From: Actinospineispora eucalypti
GTDB taxonomy: Bacteria > Actinomycetota > Actinomycetes > Mycobacteriales > Pseudonocardiaceae
Assembly (NCBI GenBank): GCA_014208095.1
Contig: JACHMT010000001.1
Location: 1,860,001-1,924,000, forward strand
Direction: 5' to 3'
DNA: 64,000 bases
Shown: in pieces, positions 52,654 through 61,191 of the stretch
How positions within the stretch are numbered: position 1 is the stretch's first letter
Layout: every line of letters starts with the position of its first letter
Made by a program: the position numbers and the translations under genes
The notes under the pieces: model-generated
What the model was told of the DNA's origin: nothing
What the model saw: the letters and a program-made list of their open reading frames with translations, nothing else
The model's database searches: none

Positions 52654-53427
52654 ATGTCCCTGCTGACCGAGGTGTTCGCGGCACTGCGCGAACAGCGGCT
52701 GGAGATCGTCGACCTGACCGCACCGCTGACCTCGTCCACCCCGGTGCTGCGGCTGCCCGAGCCGTTCGCCAACACGATCAACTTCCAGCTGGAGGAGATC
52801 AGCCGTTACGACGAGCGCGGCCCGCGCTGGTACTGGAACAACATCCACACCGGCGAGCACACCGGCACCCATCTGGACGCGCCGAACCACTGGCTCTCCG
52901 GCAAGGACGGGCCGGACGTCGCCGGGGTGTCGCTCCGGACACTGGTGGCGCCCGCGGTGGTGCTGGACGCGTCGGCCCGAGTGGCCGAGGACCCGGACTT
53001 CCTGCTCCAGATCGATGACGTGCGCAAATGGCAGGAGGAGCACGGTCCGCTGCCGGACGGCGGCTGGCTGCTCTACCGCACCGGCTGGGACACCCGGTCG
53101 GACGACGCGGACGAGTTCCTGAACGTGGACGACACCGGCTCGCACACCCCGGGGGTGGCCGCCGAGTGCGCCCGCTGGCTGGCCGAGGAGACCCCGATCG
53201 CCGGCCTCGGGGTGGAGACCGTGGGCACCGACGCCGGCCGGGCCATGGAGCTGGACCCGATGTTCCCCTGCCACGAGCTGATCCTGGGCGCCGGCAAGTG
53301 CGGCCTCACCCAGCTGCGCAACCTTGACCGGCTGCCGGCCACCGGCGCGCTGCTGCTGGTCTCGCCGCTGCCCATCGTGGGCGGCTCGGGCAGCCCGGCC
53401 CGGGTGCTCGCGCTGGTCGAACGGTGA
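52654..53427 (+). CDS. Cyclase-family metal hydrolase (kynurenine formamidase-like)
   Basis: The 257-residue protein has the signature HTGTHLDAPNHW with His69, His73, Asp75 and His79 as likely metal ligands, and the later GLGVETVGTDAG and FPCHELILG blocks of the cyclase/KynB family. Members open amide or lactone rings or hydrolyse formamides. It starts three bases after the LLM gene stop with AGGAGG upstream, and its end overlaps the TPP enzyme gene (GTGA). Confidence 0.85.
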   Translation: MSLLTEVFAALREQRLEIVDLTAPLTSSTPVLRLPEPFANTINFQLEEISRYDERGPRWYWNNIHTGEHTGTHLDAPNHWLSGKDGPDVAGVSLRTLVAPAVVLDASARVAEDPDFLLQIDDVRKWQEEHGPLPDGGWLLYRTGWDTRSDDADEFLNVDDTGSHTPGVAAECARWLAEETPIAGLGVETVGTDAGRAMELDPMFPCHELILGAGKCGLTQLRNLDRLPATGALLLVSPLPIVGGSGSPARVLALVER

Positions 53428-55184
53428 GGGTCGCCGAGCTGGTCGGGCGGACGCTCGCGCGGCTCGGCGCCGGCCCGGTGTTCGGGGTGGTGGGCAGCGG
53501 GAACCTGCGGGTGACCAACGCCCTGCGGGCGCACGGTGTGCGGTTCGTGGCCACCCGGCACGAGGCCGGCGCGGCCACCATGGCCGACGCCTGCGCCCGG
53601 ATGAGCGGCCGGGTTGCGGTGGCCACCACGCACCAGGGCTGCGGGCTGAGCAACGCGGTCACCGGGATCGGCGAGGCGGCGAAGAGCCGCACCCCGATGC
53701 TGGTGCTGGCCGCCGACACCGCCGGGTCCGCCGTGCTCTCCAACTTCCGGATCGACCAGGACGCCCTGGTGCGCGCGGTGGGTGCGGTGCCGGAGCGGGT
53801 GCACTCCGCCGACACCGCCGTCGCGGACACCGTGCGCGCCTACCGGACCGCGCTGCAGCAGCGCCGGACCGTCGTGCTCAACCTGCCGCTGGACGTCCAG
53901 GAGCTGGACGCGCCGGAAACGGACGCGCCGGAAACGGACCTGCCGGGAGCGGACCTGCCGGGGGCGGACCGGCTGGGAGCGGACCCGCCGGGGGTGGCGC
54001 CGGTGGTGGTGGCGCCGGCGAGCCCGATCCGCCCGGACCCGGACGCGGTGACCGCGCTGGCCGGGATGCTCGCTAGAGCCCGCCGGCCGGTGTTCGTGGC
54101 CGGCCGAGGCGCCCGGGAGGCGGCCGCCCCCCTGCGCGCCCTGGCCGAATCCACCGGGGCGCTGCTGGCCACCTCGGCCGTGGCGCACGGGTTGTTCCAC
54201 GACGAGCCGTGGTCGCTGGGCATTTCCGGCGGGTTCGCCACCCCGCTGGCCGCCGAGCTCATCTCGGACGCGGACCTGGTGGTCGGCTGGGGCTGCGCGC
54301 TGAACATGTGGACCATGCGGCACGGCCGGTTGATCAACCCGGCGGCCACCGTGGTGCAGGTGGACGTGGAGCAGGCCGCGTTGGGCGCGCACCGGCCGGT
54401 CCACCTGGGCGTGCTCGGTGACGCCGGGCAGACCGCCGCCGACGCACTCGCGGCGCTGCGCGGTCACCAGGGCGACGCTGCCGGCCGTGCTGGCGCCGGC
54501 GAGGAAGGCGTCGCCGGTGAGCACCGCGCCACCGGGTACCGGACCCCGGAGATCGCCGGGCGAATCGCCGCCGAGGGCCGGTGGAACCAGGTAGCGCACA
54601 CCGACCTGTCCACCGAAACCGCCATCGACCCGCGCACCCTCACCGCCCGGCTGGACGAGCTGCTGCCCGCCGACCGGCTGGTGGCGGTCGACTCGGGCAA
54701 CTTCATGGGCTACCCGAGTGCCTACCTCGGCGTGCCGGACGAGTTCGGCTTCTGCTTCACCCAGGCCTTCCAGTCGGTCGGGCTGGGGCTGGCCACCGCG
54801 ATCGGCGCCGCCGTGGCGAGGCCGGACCGGCTGACCGTAGCCGCCCTCGGCGACGGCGGTTTCCACATGGGCGTCGCCGAGCTGGACACGGCGGTGCGGC
54901 TGCGGCTGCCCATGGTCGTGGTGGTGTACAACGACGCGGCCTACGGCGCCGAGGTCCACCACTTCGTCGAGGACGACCTGGGCACGGTGAAGTTCCCGGA
55001 CACCGACATTGCCTCGGTCGGGCGCGGCTTCGGCTGCGCCGGGCTGACCGTGCGCACCCTCGCCGACCTGGAGGAGGTCGGGGACTGGCTGGCCGGTCCG
55101 AGGGACAAACCGCTGGTGATCGACGCGAAGATCGCCGACGATGGGGGTTCCTGGTGGCTGGCCGAGGCCTTCCGGGGGCACTGA
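53424..55184 (+). CDS. Thiamine pyrophosphate enzyme, acetolactate synthase-like
   Basis: The 586-residue protein has the PYR domain with the catalytic Glu47 in TRHEAGAATMADA, a central domain, and the PP domain with GDGGFHMGVAELDTAV and VVYNDAAYGAE (the TPP/Mg2+ motif). It lacks a regulatory subunit gene nearby, so a benzaldehyde-lyase, oxalyl-CoA or other ThDP decarboxylase role is as likely as acetolactate synthesis. Residues 162-191 are six five-residue repeats in the linker after the PYR domain, and GRAGAGEEGVAGEH is another insertion in the middle. Confidence 0.87.
   Translation: MRVAELVGRTLARLGAGPVFGVVGSGNLRVTNALRAHGVRFVATRHEAGAATMADACARMSGRVAVATTHQGCGLSNAVTGIGEAAKSRTPMLVLAADTAGSAVLSNFRIDQDALVRAVGAVPERVHSADTAVADTVRAYRTALQQRRTVVLNLPLDVQELDAPETDAPETDLPGADLPGADRLGADPPGVAPVVVAPASPIRPDPDAVTALAGMLARARRPVFVAGRGAREAAAPLRALAESTGALLATSAVAHGLFHDEPWSLGISGGFATPLAAELISDADLVVGWGCALNMWTMRHGRLINPAATVVQVDVEQAALGAHRPVHLGVLGDAGQTAADALAALRGHQGDAAGRAGAGEEGVAGEHRATGYRTPEIAGRIAAEGRWNQVAHTDLSTETAIDPRTLTARLDELLPADRLVAVDSGNFMGYPSAYLGVPDEFGFCFTQAFQSVGLGLATAIGAAVARPDRLTVAALGDGGFHMGVAELDTAVRLRLPMVVVVYNDAAYGAEVHHFVEDDLGTVKFPDTDIASVGRGFGCAGLTVRTLADLEEVGDWLAGPRDKPLVIDAKIADDGGSWWLAEAFRGH
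53907..53996 (+). repeat. Six 15-bp tandem repeats within the TPP enzyme gene
   Basis: Units begin at 53907, 53922, 53937, 53952, 53967 and 53982. The first two are identical (GACGCGCCGGAAACG) and code for DAPET; the others code for DLPGA, DLPGA, DRLGA and DPPGV. The number keeps the frame, so the linker can expand or shrink by five residues. Confidence 0.85.
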
Positions 55185-55198
55185 GGGGAGCCGCGCGG

Positions 55199-55723
55199 GT
55201 GCGTATAAGACAGGTGCGCGAGGACGAGCTCGATGCGCTGCGGGAGATCGAGCGCGCGGCCGGGGCGCCGTTCCGCGAGCTGGGCATGCACCTGGTGGCG
55301 GACGGGGAGCCGATGTCGGTGGCCGAGCTGGACCGGTTCCGCCGGGCCGGCACCGCCTGGGTGGTCACCTCGGAAGACCGACCGGTGGGCTACCTGGTGG
55401 CCGAGCCGGTGGACGGCGAGCTGCACATCGCCCAGGTCTCGGTACACCCGGATGCCGCCCGCCGGGGGCTGGGCCGGGAGCTGATCGAGCATGCGGACCG
55501 GCACGCGGTGGCGGCCGGCGGGTTCGCCGGGATGTCCCTGACCACCTACGTCGAGGTGCCGTGGAACGGGCCGTACTACCGCCGCCTGGGCTTCACCGAG
55601 CTGCCCGAGTCGCGCTGGGGGCCGGGTGTGCGGGCGATCCGGGAGGCCGAGGCGGCCGCCGGGTTGGATCTCTGGTCGCGTGCGGTGATGACCAGGGGGT
55701 TAGGCTGTAGCGCCAAGGTGTAA
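55199..55723 (+). CDS. GNAT-family acetyltransferase
   Basis: The 174-residue protein has the GNAT core: RIRQVREDELDALREIE, IAQVSVHPDAARRGLGRELIEHA (acetyl-CoA motif A with RRGLGR) and YYRRLGFTEL. It should transfer an acetyl group from acetyl-CoA to an amine. GTG 55199 follows GGGGAG. It begins 14 bp after the TPP enzyme gene and ends two bases before the DUF4129 gene, so it could belong to either operon. Confidence 0.85.
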   Translation: MRIRQVREDELDALREIERAAGAPFRELGMHLVADGEPMSVAELDRFRRAGTAWVVTSEDRPVGYLVAEPVDGELHIAQVSVHPDAARRGLGRELIEHADRHAVAAGGFAGMSLTTYVEVPWNGPYYRRLGFTELPESRWGPGVRAIREAEAAAGLDLWSRAVMTRGLGCSAKV

Positions 55724-55725
55724 CC

Positions 55726-56658
55726 ATGGCGCAGCGACAGGACGAGGACAGCCGGAGCACCACCGCGTCGGTCCGGGTCGGCGCGGTGGCGGTGCTGCTT
55801 GTGCTGGTGGTGGTCGCGGCCAGGGCGCGGGCCGCCGGACTGACCCCGCCGCACGTCCCCGGCCCTTCCGGGAACTTCGTCATGGGCGTCATCCAGGTGT
55901 TCGGCACCGCCGTGCTGACCGCGGGCATGGTCCTGCTGCTGTGGGGCCGCTGGGTGCGGCGCAACACCGAGACCGTCACCGTGAAGAAGCGCAAGCGCCC
56001 TCCGCTCGGCCTCGAGGACCGCAAACGGGTGATCATCGCGGCCGGGGTCGGGATGGCCGTCGCGCTGCTGTTGCAGCTGCTCGGCTCGTTCCGCGAGCCG
56101 GTCCGCGAGGAGCCCCCGCCGAGCGCGCCGGATGCCCCGATGCGCCCGCCGGCCGCTTCCGACCTGGGCCTGGGGAACCTGCAACAGGCGCAGGACCACT
56201 CCACCAGCATGACCACCTACGTCACCTCGGCCGTGCTGCTCGCCGTGCTGGCCGCCGTGATGTTCGCGGTGCTCGGCCGGGACCGGGTGGAGGTGGTCGA
56301 GGAGGACGAGGAGCTGGACCCGGAGCAGGTGGCGCAGGCGGTGGCCGCCGCGCACGCCGCCGTGCGGGACCGCACGATCACCGATCCCCGGCAGGCCATC
56401 GTGGCCTGCTTCGCCGCGATGGAGCGGGCGCTCGCGGCCCGGGGCGCCGACCATGCGCCGAGGCTCGCGGACACCCCCGAGGAGGTGCTCCAGCGCGGCC
56501 GGGGCCTGCTGCCGGAGGAGCCCGCCGGCACGCTGTTGCGGCTGTTCCGGGAGGCACGGTTCAGCACCCACCCGATGCACGAGGCGGACCGGGAGGCCGC
56601 CGACCGCGCGCTCACCGAGATCCTGGCCGCGCTCGGCGTCGAGGAGGGCAGCCGATGA
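55726..56658 (+). CDS. DUF4129 membrane protein
   Basis: The 310-residue protein has three to four membrane helices (VGAVAVLLVLVVVAARA, VFGTAVLTAGMVLLLWG, VIIAAGVGMAVALLLQLLG, YVTSAVLLAVLAAVMFAVLG) and a C-terminal helical DUF4129 domain (AIVACFAAMERALAARGAD, TPEEVLQRG, FREARFSTHPM). DUF4129 occurs with MoxR and DUF58 proteins, sometimes fused to transglutaminases. It begins the operon that runs to 59884; its end overlaps the next gene (ATGA). Confidence 0.82.
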   Translation: MAQRQDEDSRSTTASVRVGAVAVLLVLVVVAARARAAGLTPPHVPGPSGNFVMGVIQVFGTAVLTAGMVLLLWGRWVRRNTETVTVKKRKRPPLGLEDRKRVIIAAGVGMAVALLLQLLGSFREPVREEPPPSAPDAPMRPPAASDLGLGNLQQAQDHSTSMTTYVTSAVLLAVLAAVMFAVLGRDRVEVVEEDEELDPEQVAQAVAAAHAAVRDRTITDPRQAIVACFAAMERALAARGADHAPRLADTPEEVLQRGRGLLPEEPAGTLLRLFREARFSTHPMHEADREAADRALTEILAALGVEEGSR

Positions 56659-57101
56659 CCCTGCTGGCGATCCCGCTGGTCGGCACGCAGGCGGGCCTGG
56701 TGGTGATGGGCGTGCTCGCGTTGATCTTCATCACCGTGGTGGTCGCGGTGAACACCTGGCTGAAGCTGCAGCGCCTGCGCAACCGCCCGCCGCCGGTGGA
56801 CCCGAACACCATCGAGGCATCCCATTCGTACCGCCGCTACCTGGTGGCGGCGGCCTGGGCCGGCGGGTCGGCGCGGGACTGGGACCACAGCGTGCGGCCG
56901 GTTCTGGCCGACCTGGTGGAGTTCGCCATGGGCGAGCGGCGCTACCAAACGGGCGACGCGCGGCAGTCGGCCCGAGAATGGCTGGGCCCGGAGCTGTTCG
57001 CCCTGGTTGACCGGAAGGCCCGCCGCTCGGAGGACCGGTCGGCGCCCGGGCCCGGCCGGGCCGCGATGGTCCGCATCCTGGAAAGGTTGGACGAGCTGTG
57101 A
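56655..57101 (+). CDS. Small membrane protein of the MoxR operon
   Basis: The 148-residue protein has one N-terminal membrane helix (AGLVVMGVLALIFITVVVAVNTWL) and a charged cytoplasmic part with SYRRYLVAAAWAGGSARDWDHSVRPVLADLVEFAM. Proteins of this kind occur between DUF4129 and moxR genes in actinobacteria. Function is unknown. It overlaps both neighbours (ATGA at the start, GTGA at the end), so all are coupled. Confidence 0.75.
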   Translation: MTLLAIPLVGTQAGLVVMGVLALIFITVVVAVNTWLKLQRLRNRPPPVDPNTIEASHSYRRYLVAAAWAGGSARDWDHSVRPVLADLVEFAMGERRYQTGDARQSAREWLGPELFALVDRKARRSEDRSAPGPGRAAMVRILERLDEL

Positions 57102-58078
57102 AGCCTGACTTCGACACCGCTAGACGCGCCTCGGCCGTGCTGGACGAGATCGAGCGCGTGGTGGTGGGCAAACGGGGCGCGCTGGAGCTGATCCTGACCG
57201 CGGTGCTGGCCCGCACCCACGTGCTGATCGAGGACCTGCCGGGGCTGGGCAAGACGCTGATCGCGCGCTCCTTCGCCACCGCGCTGGGCCTGGACTTCCG
57301 CCGCGTGCAGTTCACCCCGGACCTGCTCCCGGCCGACCTCACCGGCACCACCGTGATGGACCAGGCCGAGGGCGAGTTCCGGTTCCGCCCCGGGCCGGTG
57401 TTCGCCAACCTGCTGCTCGCCGACGAGATCAACCGCACGCCGCCGAAGACCCAGGCCGCCCTGCTCGAGTCGATGGCCGAGGAACAGGTCAGCGTGGACG
57501 GCCACTCGCACCCGCTGCCCCAGCCGTTCATCGTGCTGGCCACCGACAACCCGATCGAGTACGAGGGCACCTACCCGCTGCCCGAGGCGCAGCTGGACCG
57601 GTTCGGCATGCGGGTGCGGATCGGTTACCTGCAGGCGTCCGACGAGGTGGAGATGCTCGGCCGGCGGATGAGCCGGGGCTCCGACCGGGCCGAGGTGCGC
57701 CGGGTGCTGGACGCCGGGACCCTGCTGGAAATGCGTGAGTCGGTGGAGTCGGTCTCCGCCGAGCCGGACGTCCTGGACTACGTGGTGCGGATCGTGGCCG
57801 CCACCCGGCAGGACAAGGACGTCGTGGTGGGAGCCAGCCCGCGCGCCTCGCTGGCGCTGCTGCAGCTGGCCCGGGCGCGGGCGCTGCTCTCCGGCCGGGA
57901 CTACGTGATCCCCGAGGACGTGAAGGGCCTGGCGGTAGCCGCGCTGGCGCACCGGCTCAGCCTGCGCCCGGAGATGTGGGTGCGCCGGATCGACGCCGAG
58001 GAGATCATGCGCCGGGTGCTGGCCGTGGTCCCAGCGCCCCGGGCCAGCTCCCCCCGCGAGGTGGGAGCGCCCCGGTGA
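57098..58078 (+). CDS. MoxR-type AAA+ ATPase
   Basis: The 326-residue protein has Walker A EDLPGLGKT (residues 45-53), Walker B LLLADEINRTPPKTQAALLE, sensor 1 FIVLATDNPIEYEGTYPLPEAQLDRF and the Arg finger region ASPRASLALL. MoxR proteins act as chaperones for metal-site or envelope proteins together with von Willebrand-type or DUF58 partners. Both neighbours overlap by GTGA. Confidence 0.92.
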   Translation: MKPDFDTARRASAVLDEIERVVVGKRGALELILTAVLARTHVLIEDLPGLGKTLIARSFATALGLDFRRVQFTPDLLPADLTGTTVMDQAEGEFRFRPGPVFANLLLADEINRTPPKTQAALLESMAEEQVSVDGHSHPLPQPFIVLATDNPIEYEGTYPLPEAQLDRFGMRVRIGYLQASDEVEMLGRRMSRGSDRAEVRRVLDAGTLLEMRESVESVSAEPDVLDYVVRIVAATRQDKDVVVGASPRASLALLQLARARALLSGRDYVIPEDVKGLAVAALAHRLSLRPEMWVRRIDAEEIMRRVLAVVPAPRASSPREVGAPR

Positions 58079-59343
58079 AGGACCGTCGGCTGGACTGGGT
58101 GCCGGCCGGCTGGTTGGTCGGCGTGGTCGCGGTGGCCGGTGTGCTGGCCCTCGCGGTGGTCATCGCCGGCCGGTTCGACCTGGTGGTTTTCACCGCCCCG
58201 CTGTTCGGCGCGCTGGCCGGCGCCTGGTGGGGGGTGCGGCCGAACCGGATGCTGGAGCTGACGGTGGAGCAGTCGGTGCAGCGGGCGTTCGAGGGCGAGT
58301 CGGTGACCCTGCACGTGGAGCTCACCGCGCCGCCCGGGGTGGAGCTGCAGCGGGTGGAGATGCAGACCAGCTACCAGCTGGAGGCATCGCTGGTCGGGCT
58401 GACCCGGCCGACGCCCAACCGGGTGCACGGCGAGTGGCGGCTGGAGGCCGGGCACTGGGGCCGGGGCTGGGTGCGGGCGCGGATCACCGCGCGCGGGGCC
58501 GGCGGGCTGCTCAACGGCAGCGCACTCTGCCAGGTGACCGAGGTGGCGGTGTTCCCGCACGCCGACCGGATCGGCGTCGCGCCGTTCCCGAAGGACCCGC
58601 CGGACCTGCTGGGCGTGCACATCGGGCGGCGCAAGGGCGGCGGCGTGGAGTTCGCCGGGCTGCGCGAGTACCAGGCCGGTGACTCGCTGCGTTCGGTGAA
58701 CTGGCCGGTCAGCGCCCGGCGGGGCACGCTGCACGTGACCGAGCGGCTGACCGAGCAGGCGGCCAAGCTGGTGGTGCTGGTGGACGCCTCCGGGGAGATC
58801 CGGCAACCCGGTCGGACCACCCTGGAACTGTCCGTGCAGGGAGCGCTGGCCGTGGTGTCCGCCGCGCTGCGCCGGGGCGACCGGGCCGGGGTGATCGCGC
58901 TCGGCGGCATGATGCGCTGGCTGCAGCCGGGCATGGGACACCGGCACTTCTACCGGATCGTGGAGGCGCTGCTGGACGTGGAACCCGGCGCCGGGTCCGC
59001 GCCGGCCGACGCGGACGCCTTCCCTCCGTCCATCCTGCCCCGGGGCGCCGCGCTGGTGGTGTTCACCCCGCTGCTGGACGAGCGGGTGGTGCACTCCCTG
59101 ATCGACCTGCGGCGACGGGGTTTCGGGCTGGCCGTGGTGGATGTGCTGCGCGCCCGGCCCCGGCCCCGGCCGCGCCAGGAGTACGACCCGATCGCCGTCC
59201 GGATGTGGCGGATAGGCCGGGCCGGCGTGCACAACCGACTGGTCGAGGCGGGCATCCCGGTGGCCGAGTGGGCCGAGGGCACCGAGCTGGAAGAGGTGCT
59301 CCGGCCGATCACCACCCGGGCGCTGAGCGGATCCCGGCTATGA
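58075..59343 (+). CDS. DUF58 protein
   Basis: The 422-residue protein has two N-terminal membrane helices, a beta-rich region and the DUF58 block GGGVEFAGLREYQAGDSLRSVNWPVSARRGTLHV, in pieces, followed by a von Willebrand A-like segment VVLVDASGEIRQPGR, whose metal motif (DxSxS) is partial. It is the standard partner of MoxR and probably presents envelope or metal-site substrates to it. GTG 58075 overlaps the MoxR stop. Confidence 0.88.
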   Translation: MKDRRLDWVPAGWLVGVVAVAGVLALAVVIAGRFDLVVFTAPLFGALAGAWWGVRPNRMLELTVEQSVQRAFEGESVTLHVELTAPPGVELQRVEMQTSYQLEASLVGLTRPTPNRVHGEWRLEAGHWGRGWVRARITARGAGGLLNGSALCQVTEVAVFPHADRIGVAPFPKDPPDLLGVHIGRRKGGGVEFAGLREYQAGDSLRSVNWPVSARRGTLHVTERLTEQAAKLVVLVDASGEIRQPGRTTLELSVQGALAVVSAALRRGDRAGVIALGGMMRWLQPGMGHRHFYRIVEALLDVEPGAGSAPADADAFPPSILPRGAALVVFTPLLDERVVHSLIDLRRRGFGLAVVDVLRARPRPRPRQEYDPIAVRMWRIGRAGVHNRLVEAGIPVAEWAEGTELEEVLRPITTRALSGSRL

Positions 59344-59356
59344 GCGGATCACGGCT

Positions 59357-59884
59357 GTGAGCGGCGAACCCGAATCCAGGGTCGGGCGGCCCGGCACCTG
59401 TCTGCTGGCCGGCGGGATGATGCTGGCGGTGCCCACCGCGCTCGCCCTGCCGGCCCTGGACCTGCCGACCCCGTTGGCCACGCCCCGGCTGGGCCTGCTG
59501 ATCACGGTGGTGCTGGCCATCGGCGCGGCGGCGGTGGTCGCCTCGGTGCTGCAGCCGCAGGGCGGGATCATGCCGGCGCTGGCCGTGCTGTGCACCGTGC
59601 TGGCGCTGATCGTGGAGCCCCCGATGGCCATCGGCGACGGGTTGTGCGGGTTGGCCTGCCTGGGGTTCCTGCTGGCCGTGCGGCTGCACCGGCAGACCCG
59701 GGCTGGCCCGGTCGACACCTCCCAGTGGATGCTCACGCACCGGCCGATGATCATCGGTGCGGCGGTGACCACGCCGGCCGCGATGGCCGCCGCGGTGTTC
59801 CCCGCCGCCGGCTGGGGCCTCCTGGCCGCCGCGCTGCTCGGCATCCTCTGCGCGGTGGTCGCCGCCGCCGTCCTCACCTCCTGA
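59357..59884 (+). CDS. Hypothetical integral membrane protein
   Basis: The 175-residue protein has four to five hydrophobic segments (LLAGGMMLAVPTALALPAL, LGLLITVVLAIGAAAVVASVL, IMPALAVLCTVLALIV, LCGLACLGFLLAVRL, MIIGAAVTTPAAMAAAV, LLAAALLGILCAVVAAAVL). It is the last gene of the MoxR/DUF58 operon. I do not recognise a family. GTG 59357 is the likely start. Its stop codon is the first triplet of a terminator. Confidence 0.65.
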   Translation: MSGEPESRVGRPGTCLLAGGMMLAVPTALALPALDLPTPLATPRLGLLITVVLAIGAAAVVASVLQPQGGIMPALAVLCTVLALIVEPPMAIGDGLCGLACLGFLLAVRLHRQTRAGPVDTSQWMLTHRPMIIGAAVTTPAAMAAAVFPAAGWGLLAAALLGILCAVVAAAVLTS

Positions 59885-60008
59885 AACCCGCCATATCGCG
59901 GGTTTCACCAGCCCATGTCGCGGGTTTCGGCTGAACGCCTGCCGGGCTCGGGCGCGCGGCGGTGGTACGCGAATCCGCGACACGGGGTGCGCGAATCCGC
60001 GATATGGG
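59882..60008. terminator. Two-way terminator with repeated hairpin arms
   Basis: A 10-bp hairpin (59882-59891 with 59898-59907, loop CATATC) is followed by a second copy of the CAT.TCGCGGGTTTC unit and, to the right, by two inverted copies of the same unit (CGCGAATCCGCG...). The genes on each side converge here. The layout repeats that at 17770-17862. Confidence 0.65.
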
Positions 60009-60014
60009 TGGGGG

Positions 60015-60998
60015 TCAGGGGGCGGGCATGTTGGGGGGCCAGGCTACGTCGGTGGAGATCAGGGCGGTAGTCAGCCGGGTGCTGGAGTCGGCGTTGAGCG
60101 CGTCGGCGAGTTGTTTCAGCGCCTGGTTGGGGGAGTTGCCGGTGCGCGGGCAGGGGCCGCGCTGCTGGCAGGCGGTCTCCTGGGTGAGCACGCCGACCAG
60201 TCGCAGCGGGCCGGCCCCGTTCTTCGCTCCCCAACGGCTGATCGCCGCCCACTGCCGGGCCTGGATCCCATCGGTCCGGTAGATCTGCGGCACGGCGACC
60301 ACGGTGGACTTGGCGCCGGTGGACACGTAGTGCACGTCGGCCATCGTCCAGCCGTTCCCGCAGGTCTCCTTGCCGCCGTCGGCGGCGCAGCCGTCGGCCG
60401 AGTTGGCCGCGTAGAGCATGCGGCCGGTGCCGGCCACGTAGGCGTCCACCCAGCCGCGCGCCCAGTCCGGCTTCGACCAGCCCGGCTCGCCGTCCAGCGC
60501 GCCGGTCACGGTGACCCGGTCGGCCGGGGCGTTCGCGCCCACCCGCTCGACCAGCCGCGCCCAGGACGCCCCGGCGTTCGCCGGGTCGGCCCCGCCGTCG
60601 GTCTTGTTGTTCACCCCGAGCGCGAGCACCGCCCTGGACGAGCCGCACTCCGCGTAGCCGCGGATCCAGCCGCCCGCCGACTTCGCCACCCAATCCTCGC
60701 TGATCCGCACGGCCGGCGAGGCGTTGGTGGTGCCGGGCGGCCGCAGCTGGCCGTCCTGTTGCTGGGTGCCGAAGAACAGCAGGTGCAGCCCCGAGCGGCC
60801 GATCCGCCCGTCGGCACAGCCGCTCTGGTAGCCCTGTTCCTCGGGTTGCTGGTCGGTGCCCACGCTGACGACGTAGTGGCTCGGCGTGGCCGGCTCACTG
60901 GGTTCCGCGTCGGTCAGGCCGGAGGACGCGACGGTGATAGCGGTCACAGCCAGGGCGCTCACCCGCGACAGCCACCCGTCCCATTGACGCACGATCAC
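60015..60998 (-). CDS. Secreted six-cysteine protein, unknown function
   Basis: The 327-residue protein (GTG 60998) has a signal-peptide-like start (basic VIVRQWDGWLSR, then VSALAVTAITVASSG) and a mature part with six cysteines that could form three disulfides. Phrases such as LLFFGTQQQDGQLRPPGT, AVLALGVNNKTDGG, VTVTGALDGEPGWSKPDWARGWV and VVAVPQIYRTDGIQARQWAAI suggest an alternating beta/alpha, perhaps barrel-like, fold. I do not recognise a family. A longer in-frame start at 61094 is possible but less likely because it would bury the signal. Confidence 0.65.
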   Translation of the reverse strand: MIVRQWDGWLSRVSALAVTAITVASSGLTDAEPSEPATPSHYVVSVGTDQQPEEQGYQSGCADGRIGRSGLHLLFFGTQQQDGQLRPPGTTNASPAVRISEDWVAKSAGGWIRGYAECGSSRAVLALGVNNKTDGGADPANAGASWARLVERVGANAPADRVTVTGALDGEPGWSKPDWARGWVDAYVAGTGRMLYAANSADGCAADGGKETCGNGWTMADVHYVSTGAKSTVVAVPQIYRTDGIQARQWAAISRWGAKNGAGPLRLVGVLTQETACQQRGPCPRTGNSPNQALKQLADALNADSSTRLTTALISTDVAWPPNMPAP

Positions 60999-61191
60999 GG
61001 AACGTAGCCGCGACCCTCGCGTGCGGCGGGTAGGCGCGCTTGGCGGTCGCCTGAAAGAGTTACCCCGGGGTGGGGAAGCGTGGCGGCCGGTCACTCCGAC
61101 AGTGTGTCGTGTGCGCTCGGTCTATCCGGGGGTGGGGCAGGCCTCATGGCGCTAACTTCACTAAATCACTCGAATTAGCAAGGATAGCGAC

